Shown: positions 33,216 to 44,865 of the stretch, one piece after another
How the letters are laid out: every line of letters begins with the position of its first letter
Numbering within the stretch: position 1 is the first letter of the stretch
NCBI GenBank assembly: GCA_014155875.1
Contig: JACEFZ010028117.1
Span: 361,001-425,000 of the forward strand
Length of the DNA stretch: 64,000 nt
DNA from: Cepaea nemoralis
Lineage: Eukaryota; Mollusca; Gastropoda; Stylommatophora; Helicidae
Direction: 5' to 3'
The notes under the pieces: model-generated
Told to the model about the DNA's origin: nothing
The model's input: the letters and a program-made list of their open reading frames with translations, nothing else
Database searches by the model: none
Position numbers and translations under genes: made by a program

Positions 33216-33350
33216 CCTACAGCATATCAGTTCCCTGATGTTTCATTCTCCTTATAATACTGCCACCTACAGTATGTCAGTTCTCTGGTTTTTCAAACTC
33301 TTTCTCTGAATACTATGACCTTCAGCATATGGGTGCTTGGTTTTTCAGAC
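33216..33350. repeat. Decayed end of the 50-bp minisatellite
   Basis: Two to three diverged units (ATAATACTGCCACCTACAGT, ATGTCAGTTCTCTGG) after the SINE. Confidence 0.85.
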
Positions 33351-33482
33351 TCCTTAGACAGGATTTAATACAGGATTTTCAAGATTATTTCAAACTGATA
33401 CACACACAAGAGAAGTTACTTGTATAAGCCATGACCTTTTCTCATCATCATTCAGCAGGTATCTTTCTCTTTTACTCCACAG

Positions 33483-33869
33483 TTACATTGCAAGTGCAGA
33501 GTTGTTTCGCTGATGCAGTGTGATTGTGATGAGTCAGAAATCTACCAATGGTTCCTCGCTAAAATCAACACTGCAGACTACATTATATTTCTCAACTCCA
33601 AGGGTGCAGAAAGTCTTATTGTAGATTTTCTAAACAAAATCTGCAGAGCTAAACAATGCAGCCGGGAGGATGACTTCTTTCACTTTGGTGTCAAGTACTT
33701 GATGACAAGCGAGGAAGCCAGGGAAAACAAATTAATTCTTGTGTCATTTCATGGAAAGTGTTGTCAGAAATACTTGCAAGTTCCAAAGCTCTACACGCTA
33801 CCTCAGGATCTGTTGGGACTTCTACAGAAGCTTCACAACCTAAACGAGGAGAACATCAAGGCTTATGGT
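33483..33869 (+). CDS. IL-17 receptor-like gene, SEFIR exon 2
   Basis: Acceptor TTTTACTCCACAG at 33482, donor GTAAGT at 33870, 387 bp, phase 0 to 0. It begins LHCKCRVVSLMQCDCDESEI and continues YQWFLAKINTADYIIFLNSK, which is SEFIR box 2 (Trp, then Ala-Asp and a hydrophobic strand ending in Ser). Next come EDDFFHFGVKYLMT, KLILVSFHGKCCQKYLQVPK (box 3-like strand) and YTLPQDLLGLLQKLHN. This is the core of the domain that recruits Act1-like adaptors. Together with the previous exon it shows all main SEFIR blocks. Confidence 0.9.
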
Positions 33870-34240
33870 GTAAGTATCTTGTTACATTTGATAGTCAACC
33901 TTTGGGAATGTATGTTTAGTACTGGTCAGGAGAGTGTCTTTTAATTTTGACTTTGCTGACAAGAAACAAATGAGTAAATGGAGAAATTTGTTTAAAAAGG
34001 ATTCAGAATTGGATATGAATGACTGTCTTACATATTGATTTTGTTTAAACGTCTTCCTATGACCCCATCTGTGATAACCAGAGTAGCATGATGGATGCAT
34101 ACATTGTTAAGGTATTCCATTGTTTCTGTCTACAGAAACATGTATGACAAACCTCTAGCTTCCCCATTCTGCAATATTATCAGTCAGTGTTTCCTTTGTC
34201 TGCCCCTGTGCCTGTGGAAGTTAATACTGTTAGTCGTGTC
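33870..34240. other. Intron, unassigned
   Basis: No motif or open frame of note. Confidence 0.4.
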
Positions 34241-34360
34241 AACAACAACAACAACAACAACAAAACTTTATTTTGAAAGGGTTAAGAATTAGGCACTCAG
34301 GCCCGTCTAACATTCTGCCCTTTTATCACTCTCTTTCATACATTATACCATTCACACATC
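34241..34360 (-). repeat. Dispersed repeat family H, copy 2, with (AAC)n edge
   Basis: (AAC)7, then AAAACTTTATTTTGAAAGGG, TTAAGAATTAGGCACTCAGG and CCCGTCTAACATTCTGCCC. On the minus strand it ends in AAAATAAAG and a (GTT)n tail. Confidence 0.75.
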
Positions 34361-34439
34361 AGGCAGACAAGGTCAGCTCCTGTTTTATTATCTTGATCTC
34401 TTCACCTGAACTTGCATATTTACACATTGGGGACTTCTC

Positions 34440-34690
34440 CTTCTTCTGCCCTTTATGCCCTATTGGGGCATAGGCCCTCAACCAAACCAGGGCAAGTCAT
34501 CTCTTGCTGTCTCCTGCAGCTCCCTCCTTGTCTTCCCAATATTATTTATCTCTGTCTGTAAATCTCTTCTCCTGTGTTATTTAGGTCTACTGCTATTTCG
34601 TTTACCTTGTGGGTTCCAGACGAGAGTGTGTCTAGTTATATTGTCCTCAGGTTTCCTCATACATTGTGGATTAGAGATATTGGCAGATTT
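34440..34690 (-). repeat. Dispersed LINE-derived repeat, family I, copy 3
   Basis: GCCCTTTATGCCCTATTGGG, GCATAGGCCCTCAACCAA, then CTCTTCTCCTGTGTTATTTA, TTACCTTGTGGGTTCCAGAC and CTAGTTATATTGTCCTCAGG. This is the fullest copy of the family. Confidence 0.6.
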
Positions 34691-35070
34691 TAATGTCTTC
34701 AGCATATTGACAGTTGATGTTAGTTGTTTCATCTTGTTTATAGTTTATTTCTAACTAATTTCTAGGATATAAGATCCTGCTTTCTCTCTAATCTTGCTGT
34801 GAGTTCTTCAGATTCTGCTACACGATCAATAATAGCGCAAATTGCATGTTTCACAGAGGGTGACCTCTGGTCAACGTATGTTTTATATTCATAGAGGACT
34901 ACTGGACAGGAGATGCTTTTATATAGTGTAGAAGGATCTTGCCTACATCATTAAGAATGCAATTAAAATCCACTAATATCACTTATCACCAAAATAGAGA
35001 TCTGGCTATCTAGATGTGAAAACAATTCAATGAATTCCTTAACAGATATTTTCTAAATATGCATGATTAA
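34691..35070. other. Intron, unassigned
   Basis: AT-rich. 34760-34880 may be a further antisense LINE piece. No motif. Confidence 0.35.
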
Positions 35071-35079
35071 AACTTTGTG

Positions 35080-35640
35080 TGAATAACAGAAAAACAGAAG
35101 AAATGATTACTAAAAGAAATAGTGTATACCATAAAGCAACTTCAAAGTGAGTGGAAGCAGTGTGAAACAAGTCAATGTATTTAAGGATTTGAGTACTTTA
35201 ATAACAGATGGAAGATGTATTTGGGAAGTTAAATGTAAAATAGTCCAAGCAAAGACTACATTTCACAAGATGTAGAATATTCTGTGCAATTTATCTTTGT
35301 CAGTGGAGATGAAACTAGTAACTAGTTCTTATGATACATTGAGCCAATCCTTATATGCGGAAGTGAATCATTTACAATTAGCAGATAAGTAAGAAATTAT
35401 GTAGAAGCTGTTGAGAGGTGGTTTTATAGAAGAATGATAACACCCTGCATGGATAGAAAGAGTTAACTCACAAAGAGAGCTGGTTACTCGCATCAGTAGA
35501 AGACAGTCCACATTCTTTGGGCTTGTCATGAGAAGAGTAAAGTTGGAGTATGTTCCTACAGTGGGAAAGTTGGAGGGAAGAGTGGTAAGAGAGAAGATGC
35601 TGGACAGTTTGACATTGTGGCTTTAGGAACATCAGTACCA
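35080..35640 (+). pseudogene. LINE 3' end, C-terminal reverse-transcriptase region (sense, decayed)
   Basis: The plus strand reads VKQVNVFKDLSTLITDGRCI, a FxYLGxxIT-type block, then ILCNLSLSVEMK and, across stops, STFFGLVMRRVKLEY and TVGKLEGR. The same family is antisense at 9760-10200. Several stops and frame changes. Confidence 0.7.
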
Positions 35641-36240
35641 GTAATCATTGGCAGCATATGAGACAGAGGTCTGGGGACAGACATGATCACCAACGCCACA
35701 CAACTTGAACTGCAAAACAAGAAGTCAAAACAATTCAAATTAATTCTTTAATGGATATTTTCTAAATATGCATGGTAAACCGTAGAACTAAAGAATAAAT
35801 CTTTGCATTTGATATTAAAATCTTATAATACAACTACAACTGATGGAATCAGAAATCCAGTATGACACTAGCAGGAAAGATTGTGGTAGAAGATGGAGTG
35901 GATGTGTGTTTAACCTACTGGCCGTTGGAACTATACGTATCCATGTTCTTGATCTCCTGTGGAAAGGGGAGCACAGTGGCCATGTCCCCATACGGTGTTG
36001 GATGACAACATTGTGACAAAATTCTAACAATAGCCCATCTAGTTTAGATAGTGGTCTCCTTGGTGAGGTGGTTAAGCTGCCTGCCTTGTCTTCTGATGGT
36101 CATGGTTTGTTTTCAGGCTGCATCAGTCAAAACAGTTTTTTCTGGCATCATCTGGGATCATTGCTGGAGATATATGGAGTTCATGCTTTGTGCAATGCTC
36201 TTGCATCTGGCTTGGCATCCTGCGGAGAGAGACCAAGCGA
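35641..36240. other. Intron, decayed repeats
   Basis: 36050-36160 (CTTGGTGAGGTGGTTAAGCT, CTTCTGATGGTCATGGTTTG) has weak tRNA-like promoter text. No gene. Confidence 0.35.
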
Positions 36241-36320
36241 GGTTGGGTAAAACCCACAGCGATGAAGTTGAACCTCTCACCTTAGACCTTGTCATACTGA
36301 ACAAGGTTGAAAGGCAAGAG

Positions 36321-36515
36321 AGTCGACTTCATGGCACCAGATTGTATCCCGTGTAGCTCAGTCTCTCTCTCCATTGCTCGAAAATATCACACAGAGCACA
36401 AACTCAGTAGCTCCATAACAACCTTTCAGGGGTCTCAGAAAAACACTGCTCTTGAGAACCCTTGACCTTCTGAGCAGGAGGCAAAATGGCATAACCACTT
36501 CACCATGGAGAACCA
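36321..36515 (-). repeat. SINE family B, copy 2 (antisense)
   Basis: GTCGACTTCATGGCACCAGA, ATATCACACAGAGCACAAAC, TCAGTAGCT and ATAACCACTTCACCATGGAG match the better-kept copy at 58826-59068 in the same order. Confidence 0.68.
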
Positions 36516-36550
36516 CTGTTTTACAGTTGAGACAGTGGTAGCTAACTGTC

Positions 36551-37774
36551 ATGGCTTTAGTTTGAGACAGTTGCCACCACATCACTTGAATGCACCATGT
36601 TGTAACAAATGTCCCCGGCTTTAGTTTGAGACAGTTGCCACCACATCACTTGAATGGACCATGTTGTAACAAATGTCCCTGGCTTTAGTTTGAGACAGTT
36701 GCCACCACATCACTTGAATGGACCATGTTGTAACAAATGTACCTGGCTTTAGTTTGAGACAGTTGCCACCACATCACTTGAATGGACCATGTTGTAACAA
36801 ATGTACCTGGCTTTAGTTTGAGACAGTTGCCACCACATCACTTGAATGGACCATGTTGTAACAAATGTACCTGGCTTTAGTTTGAGACAGTTGCCACCAC
36901 ATCACTTGAATGGACCATGTTGTAACAAATGTACCTGGCTTTAGTTTGAGACAGTTGCCACCACATCACTTGAATGGACCATGTTGTAACAAATATACCT
37001 GGCTTTAGTTTGAGACAGTTGCCACCACATCACTTGAATGGACCATGTTGTAACAAATGTACCTGGCTTTAGTTTGAGACAGTTGCCACCACATCACTTG
37101 AATGCACCATGTTGTAAAGAATGTCCCTGGCTTTAGTTTGAGACAGTTGCCACCACATCACTTGAATGGACCATGTTGTAACAAATGTACCTGGCTTTAG
37201 TTTGAGACAGTTGCCACCACATCACTTGAATGGACCATGTTGTAACAAATGTCCCTGGCTTTAGTTTGAGACAGTTGCCACCACATCACTTGAATGGACC
37301 ATGTTGTAACAAATGTACCTGGCTTTAGTTTGAGACAGTTGCCACCACATCACTTGAATGGACCATGTTGTAACAAATGTCCCTGGCTTTAGTTTGAGAC
37401 AGTTGCCACCACATCACTTGAATGCACGATGTTGTAACAAATGTCCCTGGCTTTAGTTTGAGACAGTTGCCACCACATCACTTGAATGCACCATGTTGAA
37501 ACAAATGTCCCTGGCTTTAGTTTGAGACAGTTGCCACCACATCACTTGAATGGACCATGTTGTAACAAATGTACCTGGCTTTAGTTTGAGACAGTTGCCA
37601 CCACATCACTTGAATGGACCATGTTGTAACAAATGTACCTGGCTTTAGTTTGAGACAGTTGCCACCACATCACTTGAATGGACCATGTTGTAACAAATGT
37701 CCCTGGCTTTAGTTTGAGACAGTTGCCACCACATCACTTGAATGGACCATGTTGTAACAAATGTACCTGGCTTT
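36551..37774. repeat. 64-bp minisatellite, about 19 copies
   Basis: The unit is CTGGCTTTAGTTTGAGACAG, TTGCCACCACATCACTTGAA, TGGACCATGTTGTAACAAAT, GTAC. Very homogeneous; the main variants are GTAC/GTCC and TGGACC/TGCACC. It lies in the intron between the second SEFIR exon and the last exon. Confidence 0.98.
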
Positions 37775-37776
37775 GC

Positions 37777-38035
37777 CTGCAATCGGCTCTGTGCCGAACG
37801 GGTTACGGACACAGTTGGTAATCCCGTATACCACATTTTGAAATATCAGCTGCGGACGATTTGGCAGCAGACCGCCTTGCATTGGTTTTTATAAAACGGT
37901 ATAAGTGCCTGTTATTCAGAAAGCAATGGCAAACCACTGAACATAAACTTGCCAAAAATCATAAACAGCATAAAAATGCTGGGGTTGACTGCAATGACCT
38001 GTAAAGGATATGCAACTAACGTTTTCGTTGTTGCT
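37777..38035 (+). repeat. SINE family D, copy 2
   Basis: Begins at the last 64-bp unit with GCCTGCAATCGGCTCTGTGC. Shares GGCAGCAGACCGCCTTGCAT, GGTATAAGTGCCTGTTATTC, AGCAATGGCAAACCACTGAA, GCTGGGGTTGACTGCAATGA and CTGTAAAGGATATGCAACTA with other copies. Confidence 0.75.
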
Positions 38036-39465
38036 TGGAACTGAAGACAGACAAATCAGTGAAGAAGCCATCAAGTCACCCCAGCTTATAAATCAGTGAC
38101 CTCATATATTTAAAATATCATATTTGAGGTAGTATCTGGGATGGACTTTATCTGTACATAACTCTTTTACCTACTCACACATTTAGCAGGTTGGATAAAA
38201 TGACAGAGAAAGTTGAAATGCCAGTCTGTTTTGACTCTGCTTGTTTGTCCTTTCTGCAGTGAGAATAATCATTAACTAATGTCTTGTTGTCTGTCTGTCT
38301 TTTGGCTTGTGTGTATTTTCACCATGATTTTTATATGAACATTCAAGAAGATACATTTCTTATACATAGCTGTTGTAGCAAATGGTTTGTGCAATGACAT
38401 GCCAGCCTGATAATCACTCCTTGGTTCAAATCCATCTTCGTCTTGAGATAAGATAAGATCATCCCAGCCTCATAAAATTCATACCAGAAAATTTTCTGAG
38501 AAACAAGGAAGTCAGAAAAGAATCAGCAATATTTATTAGATTTTGAATAATGAAGACGTACACAATAGATTGCATGATTTTTTGCCTGTCATATTTTGCT
38601 ACACCTCTTCAGGTACATAATGCAGAAATCACATAATATAAACTAAAGTAATTAGCTAGATCCTTCCAGCTGAAATATACAACACACATATACACACAGT
38701 AATTTGAATTGTCTACCACAGTAATTTTAAACTGACTATCATGTCTTTCTGTTTGCACAAAATTGGCTTATGTAAATTAATGGCGATTGCTTCTGCCAGC
38801 TTTAACATATGACCATGTTGTGTGTTAAACTGGGAAACATTGTGATGGCTGGAGAGGTCAGCGGCAGAAGAGGCAGAAGTAGACCAAGAGAAATGATGCT
38901 GGGTGGCCTAAGATGGTAGTATATGAAAATAACAAGTAGAATTTATCCAGAACAACAAAGACAGGGAGGGGTATGTGGGGAGACCTGAACACCTGTCCCA
39001 GCTGGCACAATACGTGATAATGATGTTGATGGTGGTGGTCAGGGTGATGCTGACCATGCTGTTTGGTCAAGAAAACTTGTGCACACCACCATATCCCCAA
39101 TGTGAAGTGGTGGCATGGAGACAAGGTTCCGTTTCTTTTACACTCATTATAATTAACATTGGGTCCACACTGGGGGTACTGTGTTTGTGTGCTGTGCTGG
39201 ATTCTCCTTTTGTGATTTATAGGAGAGACTGGAGCACTAACAGAGATCATCATCAAGTTCCATCCACATTGAAAGTTGACTAATGAATCTGCAACACCCT
39301 ATGTTGTGTATCTACATGATACATTCTTGGCGCAGTCACATCAGCTTCTTCCAGTCTTGTCTCTTGATCGTGTCGAATGCAAGTGATCATTTACCAAAAC
39401 ATAACCAATGAACTTTCTAAGCTATTGTGAATATTTTGTAAAGGTTTTCCTTTCTCCTGAATGAC
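38036..39465. other. Intron, mostly unassigned
   Basis: 38380-38440 has a tRNA B-box-like GGTTCAAATCC. 39060-39265 shares GATTCTCC...TTATAGGAGAGACTGGAGCA with 46330-46375, so it is a dispersed repeat. The overlapping ORFs on both strands at 38858-39283 lack motifs. Confidence 0.4.
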
Positions 39466-39467
39466 CC

Positions 39468-39590
39468 TAACGAACGAACGAAAATCTTTATTTTCAAAGG
39501 GTTAAGAATTGGGCACACAGGCCCGTCTGACATTCTGCCCTTCTTCTCTATTTCCTCTCATACTTCCTTTCATTCATCATCGCTTATGAA
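39468..39590 (-). repeat. Dispersed repeat family H, copy 3, with (AACG)n edge
   Basis: AACGAACGAACG, then AAAATCTTTATTTTCAAAGG, GTTAAGAATTGGGCACACAG and GCCCGTCTGACATTCTGCCC. On the minus strand it ends GAAAATAAAGATTTT and (CGTT)n. Confidence 0.75.
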
Positions 39591-39825
39591 GCAATTCTTT
39601 GACAACAAAAGAACAATAAGCATTAAAATGCATGAAAAATAATCAATAATACATGACTCGTTGAGGCATGTTTAACATGGACATAATAAATACCCAAGGT
39701 GGGTGTAACGTGCCATACATATGGGAATTTTTTTTTTTGGTTAGTTGATGTTCGGGATAATCTACCTGAGTGTGTGCATGAAGATAATATTCACAGTTTG
39801 AATGTAGATTTTGTCTCTCGTTCAG

Positions 39826-40623
39826 GATTGGCTGCCCTTGCACATTGAATATCTTCATCAACTGCCTGAAGGAGCCAGACTACTATCTGCAATTACAGCT
39901 GTTGAAGACTTTGATAAAAGTAACCCAGGCTGGCTTGAGAAAAAGCTTGGACTCATGAAATTGTTATCAGAAGATGCAGGATACTCATCAGATGCTACTT
40001 CCAGCACTGGTGTACTCTCCATTCAAGACCCAAAGTGCAGTGAATGTGATACTCCAGTATCTGTCTTTGATGAGCTAGATTTTACCATTTGCTTGCCTGC
40101 TAATGATCTACAAGATTCCACAAAACCACAATCTTCTCCGCATGTGAAAAGTTGGACAGACAGCAGAAGCTGCAACCTTGAAACAGAATTGAATGAAGTG
40201 AATGTGTTCACTATTTCAGACACACTGAATACAGAAGGCATCAGTGGTATGATCCCATGGTATCAGCTTAATAAACTACCAATGGAAATAGGACATGCTG
40301 TGAATTTGGAGTCAAAGTCACTTGATGGAGGATCATTTATACCACCAGAAACATTATCAGAGATCACCTATGATACTTACAGCACAGCCCTAGCTCAGAT
40401 CAACACCAATGGAGAAATCGTGTCCCACCATCTCCAGTCTCAGAACTGCTGTGCTGGGAATGGTAGCATCATGGAGCCAACAATTTATGGCATTGAGTTA
40501 AACCATCTGAATGAGCTGGAGCTGCATCCACCAGAAACACTCTCTAATATTCAGGAGGAAAATATGAGTACCTTTTTCCGAGATATTAATGCTAACACTG
40601 AGAAATGTCTTGCTGGAATTTAA
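39826..40623 (+). CDS. IL-17 receptor-like gene, last exon: SEFIR end and cytoplasmic tail
   Basis: Acceptor TTGTCTCTCGTTCAG at 39825, in phase 0, running 265 codons to TAA at 40621-40623. It starts DWLPLHIEYLHQLPEGARLL, helical text that closes the SEFIR domain or its C-terminal extension. After about residue 60 the chain becomes Ser/Thr/Glu/Asn-rich and probably unstructured, with GYSSDATSSTG early and a repeated PPETLS(E/N)I at about residues 180 and 240. Some IL-17 receptors have C-terminal regions beyond SEFIR that bind regulators; nothing here identifies a partner. No TRAF6 consensus (PxExx-aromatic/acidic) was found. Confidence 0.85.
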   Translation, partial: DWLPLHIEYLHQLPEGARLLSAITAVEDFDKSNPGWLEKKLGLMKLLSEDAGYSSDATSSTGVLSIQDPKCSECDTPVSVFDELDFTICLPANDLQDSTKPQSSPHVKSWTDSRSCNLETELNEVNVFTISDTLNTEGISGMIPWYQLNKLPMEIGHAVNLESKSLDGGSFIPPETLSEITYDTYSTALAQINTNGEIVSHHLQSQNCCAGNGSIMEPTIYGIELNHLNELELHPPETLSNIQEENMSTFFRDINANTEKCLAGI

Positions 40624-40770
40624 TATTTAAATGAAAAATTGAACTTGTGTTTGAAAAGTATTACCATTGTAATACGGATTGTTAATTGCTTCTTTTATCT
40701 TAATGCATAATGATAAGGGAAAACAATGCAGTTTTCATTGAAAATACATAAAAAGAGATTTGTAGGCAAA
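40624..40770 (+). other. Start of the receptor gene 3' untranslated region (extent unknown)
   Basis: AT-rich sequence directly after the stop. No strong AATAAA was seen in this stretch. AATAAA-type words occur much later (about 43614 and 43781), so the true end cannot be set by eye. Confidence 0.4.
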
Positions 40771-40990
40771 GTTTCTACTGCCTAATGCCCTTGGAGCATT
40801 GACTGTTAATGTGGTCATGCCTAGCTCTCTTAACCTTTCCTGTCTCTTGTGGTTACTTCTGTGTCTTTCCTATATCACCCATCTCTGCCTCCAACTGTCT
40901 TCTCCTTGCGGTGTTTGGTTTCCCTATATTTATTTAGTCTTACAGATTCCATAGAAAAGAATGTTTAATTACACTGTTATCTGATAACAT
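40771..40990 (-). repeat. Dispersed LINE-derived repeat, family I, copy 4
   Basis: TGCCTAATGCCCTTGGAGCA, CTGTCTTCTCCTTGCGGTG and CTTACAGATTCCATAGA, then TTAATTACACTGTTATCTGA. Same order as copies 1 and 3, more diverged. Confidence 0.45.
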
Positions 40991-42148
40991 GTTCAGCTGT
41001 TTGTTTAGTCCACTGTGCATAGTGGTGAGGCAGAGAGACAAAGCATATGCATGTGTTTATTCAGTTATGCCCTTGTACTGAGGCAAAGAATGGTGATTTG
41101 TCTCAACTTGACATGTGTGTGGTATTTGTCATTGGTTTCATTTTGTATCTTTCTCATAGTCTGGATTGCTGACTTTTTCTCAGATTATGAGACTTCTTTA
41201 TCTTCTTGATCACGTTCTCTTCTCTTTTATGCATGGTGGATTTAGATGCATTGCAAAAATGCAATAGTTAGTGTTTTAGTAAACATCATCAGCGTAATGA
41301 TAGTTTTCTTTTTAATTGTTAAAATCTATCACCGTTGGAAAAATATTATCTGTGTTGTATCTGCCTTTGTTTTGTTTGTGATGTCTTGTTAAGTTTACAT
41401 TCAGTAGTTTGCCATGTTTGTTTTGTTTGTGATGTCTTGTTAAGTTTACATTCAGTAGTTTGCCATTGCTTTCTGAACAACTGGCAATCATACCATTGTA
41501 TGAAAACCACAGCAAGATGGTCTGCTTCCAGCTGTGTTTTAACCGCTGTATGCAAGATTACGAATTGTGTCTGTAACCCCTTAACCACAGCATCGACTTG
41601 GATACAGTAAAACAGCAAACTCCTGCACAGTTAGAAATCAATCACATGAAATAGCTTTGATGACAAGATGCAGCCACAAAACTAAATACGCTGCCTGAAA
41701 GTTAATATACTTGGATGTTGGTGGTCACACAACAAGAAAGAGGTCACAACTAACCCCTAGCCTGCTGCAGTCTTTTATGCTGCAGTCACCAGATTAGCTC
41801 CTGCCTATAAAATATGTGAGTGAAATCTCAGGGGACTCGTAGTGTCTTTATGATTTATGTTGATATTACCCATGTACATTTCTTGCTTCACTGTCTTATA
41901 TGGCTTAAGTATAACAAATACAAACATGCAAACATTGGCATGTGCAAGCACAAACACACAGGGTATCTATAATGCTCAAATTCTAATGGGATACTACGTC
42001 TTGGGCATGTGGAGTGGTAAAGGTCTGTATTCTGATTGTTGACTGTATGAGGTTATCCCTGGAGTGTCTAAGATTCTACGTAGTGGGGCCTGGGCAGCTA
42101 GTTTCCATGATTCTGGTATGAGGCTATCTCACACATGGTCAGTTTTTG

Positions 42149-42150
<2 letters not shown>
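40991..42150. other. Intergenic, unassigned; one 52-bp tandem duplication
   Basis: At 41366-41468 a block containing TTTGTTTGTGATGTCTTGTT, AAGTTTACATTCAGTAGTTT and GCCAT occurs twice in tandem. The rest shows no gene. Confidence 0.5.
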
Positions 42151-42151
<1 letters not shown>

Positions 42152-42225
<74 letters not shown>

Positions 42226-42226
42226 T
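42152..42226. repeat. (AT)n microsatellite
   Basis: About 37 TA units with one slip near 42200. Shorter TATA runs follow at 42462 and 42530. Confidence 0.95.
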
Positions 42227-42237
42227 GGTGTCCAATA

Positions 42238-42459
42238 TGAGGAGCAGCTGGCCGAGAGGCTAGAACGCCGGACTCTCATTCGGGAGACCCGGGTTCGATC
42301 CCTCGGTAAGGTGTCAGATTTTTTTCTGTCGGGGGCAAAAAGAAAATCCTAACCTTCACAGTTCGCGGCGACTGCACTAGCTAGGCGGCCTTTATTCCTC
42401 AGGCTCAAAGACCCCTCTGCCATACACCGCAAGGTACTATATTGGCAGTAAATGACAGT
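42238..42459 (+). mobile_element. SINE family A, copy 1 (tRNA-derived head)
   Basis: A box CTGGCCGAGAGGCTAG near 42248 and B box GGTTCGATCCC at 42292-42302, with a tRNA-like stem-loop between them. The body is TTTTTTTCTGTCGGGGGCAA, CAGTTCGCGGCGACTGCACT, AGGCGGCCTTTATTCCTCAG, ACACCGCAAGGTACTATATT. It ends with GTAAATGACAGT. It lies between TA-rich tracts, so its duplication cannot be read. About 95 percent like copy 2. Confidence 0.88.
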
Positions 42460-43000
42460 TTATATATATATATATGTGTTCTTGTTTGATGTTAGTTTAG
42501 TTGTTTAGAAGGCAGTGGCAAACTACTGAATATATATATATATATATGCTGTATGAAGATTTCTCATGCTAGATGATCTTAGTCTTTTTTTCCTAGTAAA
42601 TCTGTTGTTTCTTTTCTTTAAATTTCTGGTGCAGTAGTTTTTGTTGAAAACTTTTGAAGTTTTTAAATTAGGTATATGTTTTTTTTTAAAACTGTCTTCG
42701 AAGGGTCTATAACTGATTAAACACATCTTATTTTTCCTTCCTGTTTTTAAATGGGAATGCTTCTCATGGCTCTGAGTGTTATTCTTAACCCCTTATTTTG
42801 TACTTTGTCTAATTTTCCAAATTTGTTTTTTTTTGTTTGCCACTGTTGCTCAGGAGTTTGAAGCGTATTCCATAATGGCTTAACTGCTACAGTGTAAAGG
42901 TACTTTAACATGTGTGCCTTTTTTCCCCAGAATGTTACAGCTGATTTTATTATTATTTTGAGTCTTGGATTGGCATTTGTTTAAATTGTTTAAGCAGTGT
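42460..43000. other. Intergenic, unassigned
   Basis: AT-rich. 42500-42530 carries GAAGGCAGTGGCAAACTACT, a scrap of family D. No gene. Confidence 0.4.
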
Positions 43001-43009
43001 TTTTTGTAG

Positions 43010-43255
43010 GTTTGAGAGTGCCATAGTACAGTGGTTAGCATTTGTTTCCTGCTGGCCTGGTGGTTATGTGTTCGAATCCCCATTGACACATATATTGTTT
43101 TAAAAATGGGTGCCGTAAATGTCCAGGCAAGTTAAAGCAGCTAGTAAGATACTGACCACATTACCCATTAAGTGCCCATTGGTCTACAAAATATGGGCTA
43201 GCAATGTTACCCAATACAGCCAAGGCTTGGATCGGATGCCTGACTTGTTCCTGTT
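43010..43255 (+). mobile_element. SINE family F, copy 2 (tRNA-like head)
   Basis: The head AGTACAGTGGTTAGCATTTG fits an A box and TGTGTTCGAATCCCC fits a B box. The body has GATACTGACCACATTACCCA, TTAAGTGCCCATTGGTCTAC and CAATACAGCCAAGGCTTGGA. Matches 53236-53480 (sense) and 15700-15925 (antisense). Confidence 0.78.
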
Positions 43256-44865
43256 ATTGTAAGTTTACAACATTTGTACTTCACAATTATGAAAGTTAAC
43301 ACAGCACACAGGCTTCATGGATACACTGTATGTGTATGTATGTACGCATGTATAAAATAAGAACAGATAAAAATGTATACTCATGTAAATACTGTATCCT
43401 GCTTATTATTACACCCATGTATAATGAGAGATTATTTTTGTGCCTTTATGAAGGATTATTAATACTGCCATGATTATTATTTTAGTCATCTGGTTGCTGT
43501 ACTTGAGCACTGAGGTGTTCTGCTACATGCTGCCAGAAGTAAAGTATGAAGTAGGTAGAATGTCATTATCATTGGCTTAGATATACATGATATGGCATCA
43601 ATGTTTTTAACCAATAAAAATCCAAAAGTAAAATGTTAATTGTCATCATTATAACTTGAACAGTTGAGAATGGTGTCCCTTTATTTCCTGAGAGGATTTG
43701 CTGATTAAATTAAACCTCTCCAGTTTGTAATTTGTAACATGTCTTTTGTTGCCACAATATCACCAGCCAGGCAACAGTAATAAACTTTCGCACAAATAAC
43801 ACCTTTGTTTATTCATGTCACTGTTCTATTTTACCGTTGCATTTATCATTTCTTGTTACATTATTATGTATTTGTGTACTTCAAAAAAAAAGGAGAAATT
43901 TATATCCTTATTTTATTCAGAAGCAAAATCAAAATTAATGTACAATTCATATAAAGCATTAATGTCATTCATATAAAGCATTTATGTAATGTATGGGCTG
44001 GGCATACACATATATGTGGATGTATGTGCACAACAGTTTTAGTAGCCATACACCCACTTCACTGAACACATTTGCACTGTTCAGGCTTTTATATTTACTA
44101 CTGAATGTATTTACCTTCCAGAAAAATAAATTACATACAGTCAAGTAATAACATATCTTTCATATTATAATGTATTGGATTTGTATGCTTATCTTCTCAT
44201 TATATACATTCAGTAATATTACTGGGTTTTTCCCATGGATTTGATATTTTACAGTAACTTTATATTGATTAGAATTTCTCATATTTACCTCATAGATATT
44301 AAGATGATAATTTATAATATGTATTAGTTAAAAATCTCCCACGTATATTTATGACAAATAAAAATTTTTCCACATGTATCGCTGTTGGATAAATCACAGA
44401 AATTAACATGAAAGTGTTCTTATAGATGTAAAAACGCAGCCCTCCAATTTACATTAAAGATGGTGGAAGTAAAGATTTCTGTTTCTTATTCTATCTAATG
44501 AGAGAGAAGAATTCTACTTCTTGTTCTATCTAATGATAGTGAAGATATTTTCTACTTATGCTTTATAGTGAGCTGTGATTCACATTATCTCCACGTGAAT
44601 AATTTCCCTGTCTGCAATATTAAATTCCTATATTTCTGGTTCCCTCACACTTCTTAAATTGTCTTTCATGAACCTAGTTTCATACCTTGAATGTCATGAA
44701 CACATGCATCATTTGACGTTTTGACAGGATCCATTGTTTTATCATGACTGAACCATGTCAATAAAAACATCACTGTAGTGGAATATGCGTCACAGTTCTT
44801 TGGGTGTATCTCTCATATTCCATCACCACCCACATTCACTGGATATTTTCTGCTTTCCCTGTTAG
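43256..44865. other. Intergenic, unassigned
   Basis: AT-rich. Small near-duplicate at 44495-44560 (TTCTATCTAATGA-GAGAAG pattern twice). No gene or long open frame. Confidence 0.45.

Noticed and set aside
38858..39283. Paired ORFs of 132 and 102 codons on opposite strands
   Set aside because: They overlap each other, carry no domain, and include a dispersed repeat also seen at 46330.
42241..42310. Functional tRNA gene
   Set aside because: A and B boxes are good, but there is no acceptor stem pairing, and the sequence continues into a SINE body repeated at 45060.
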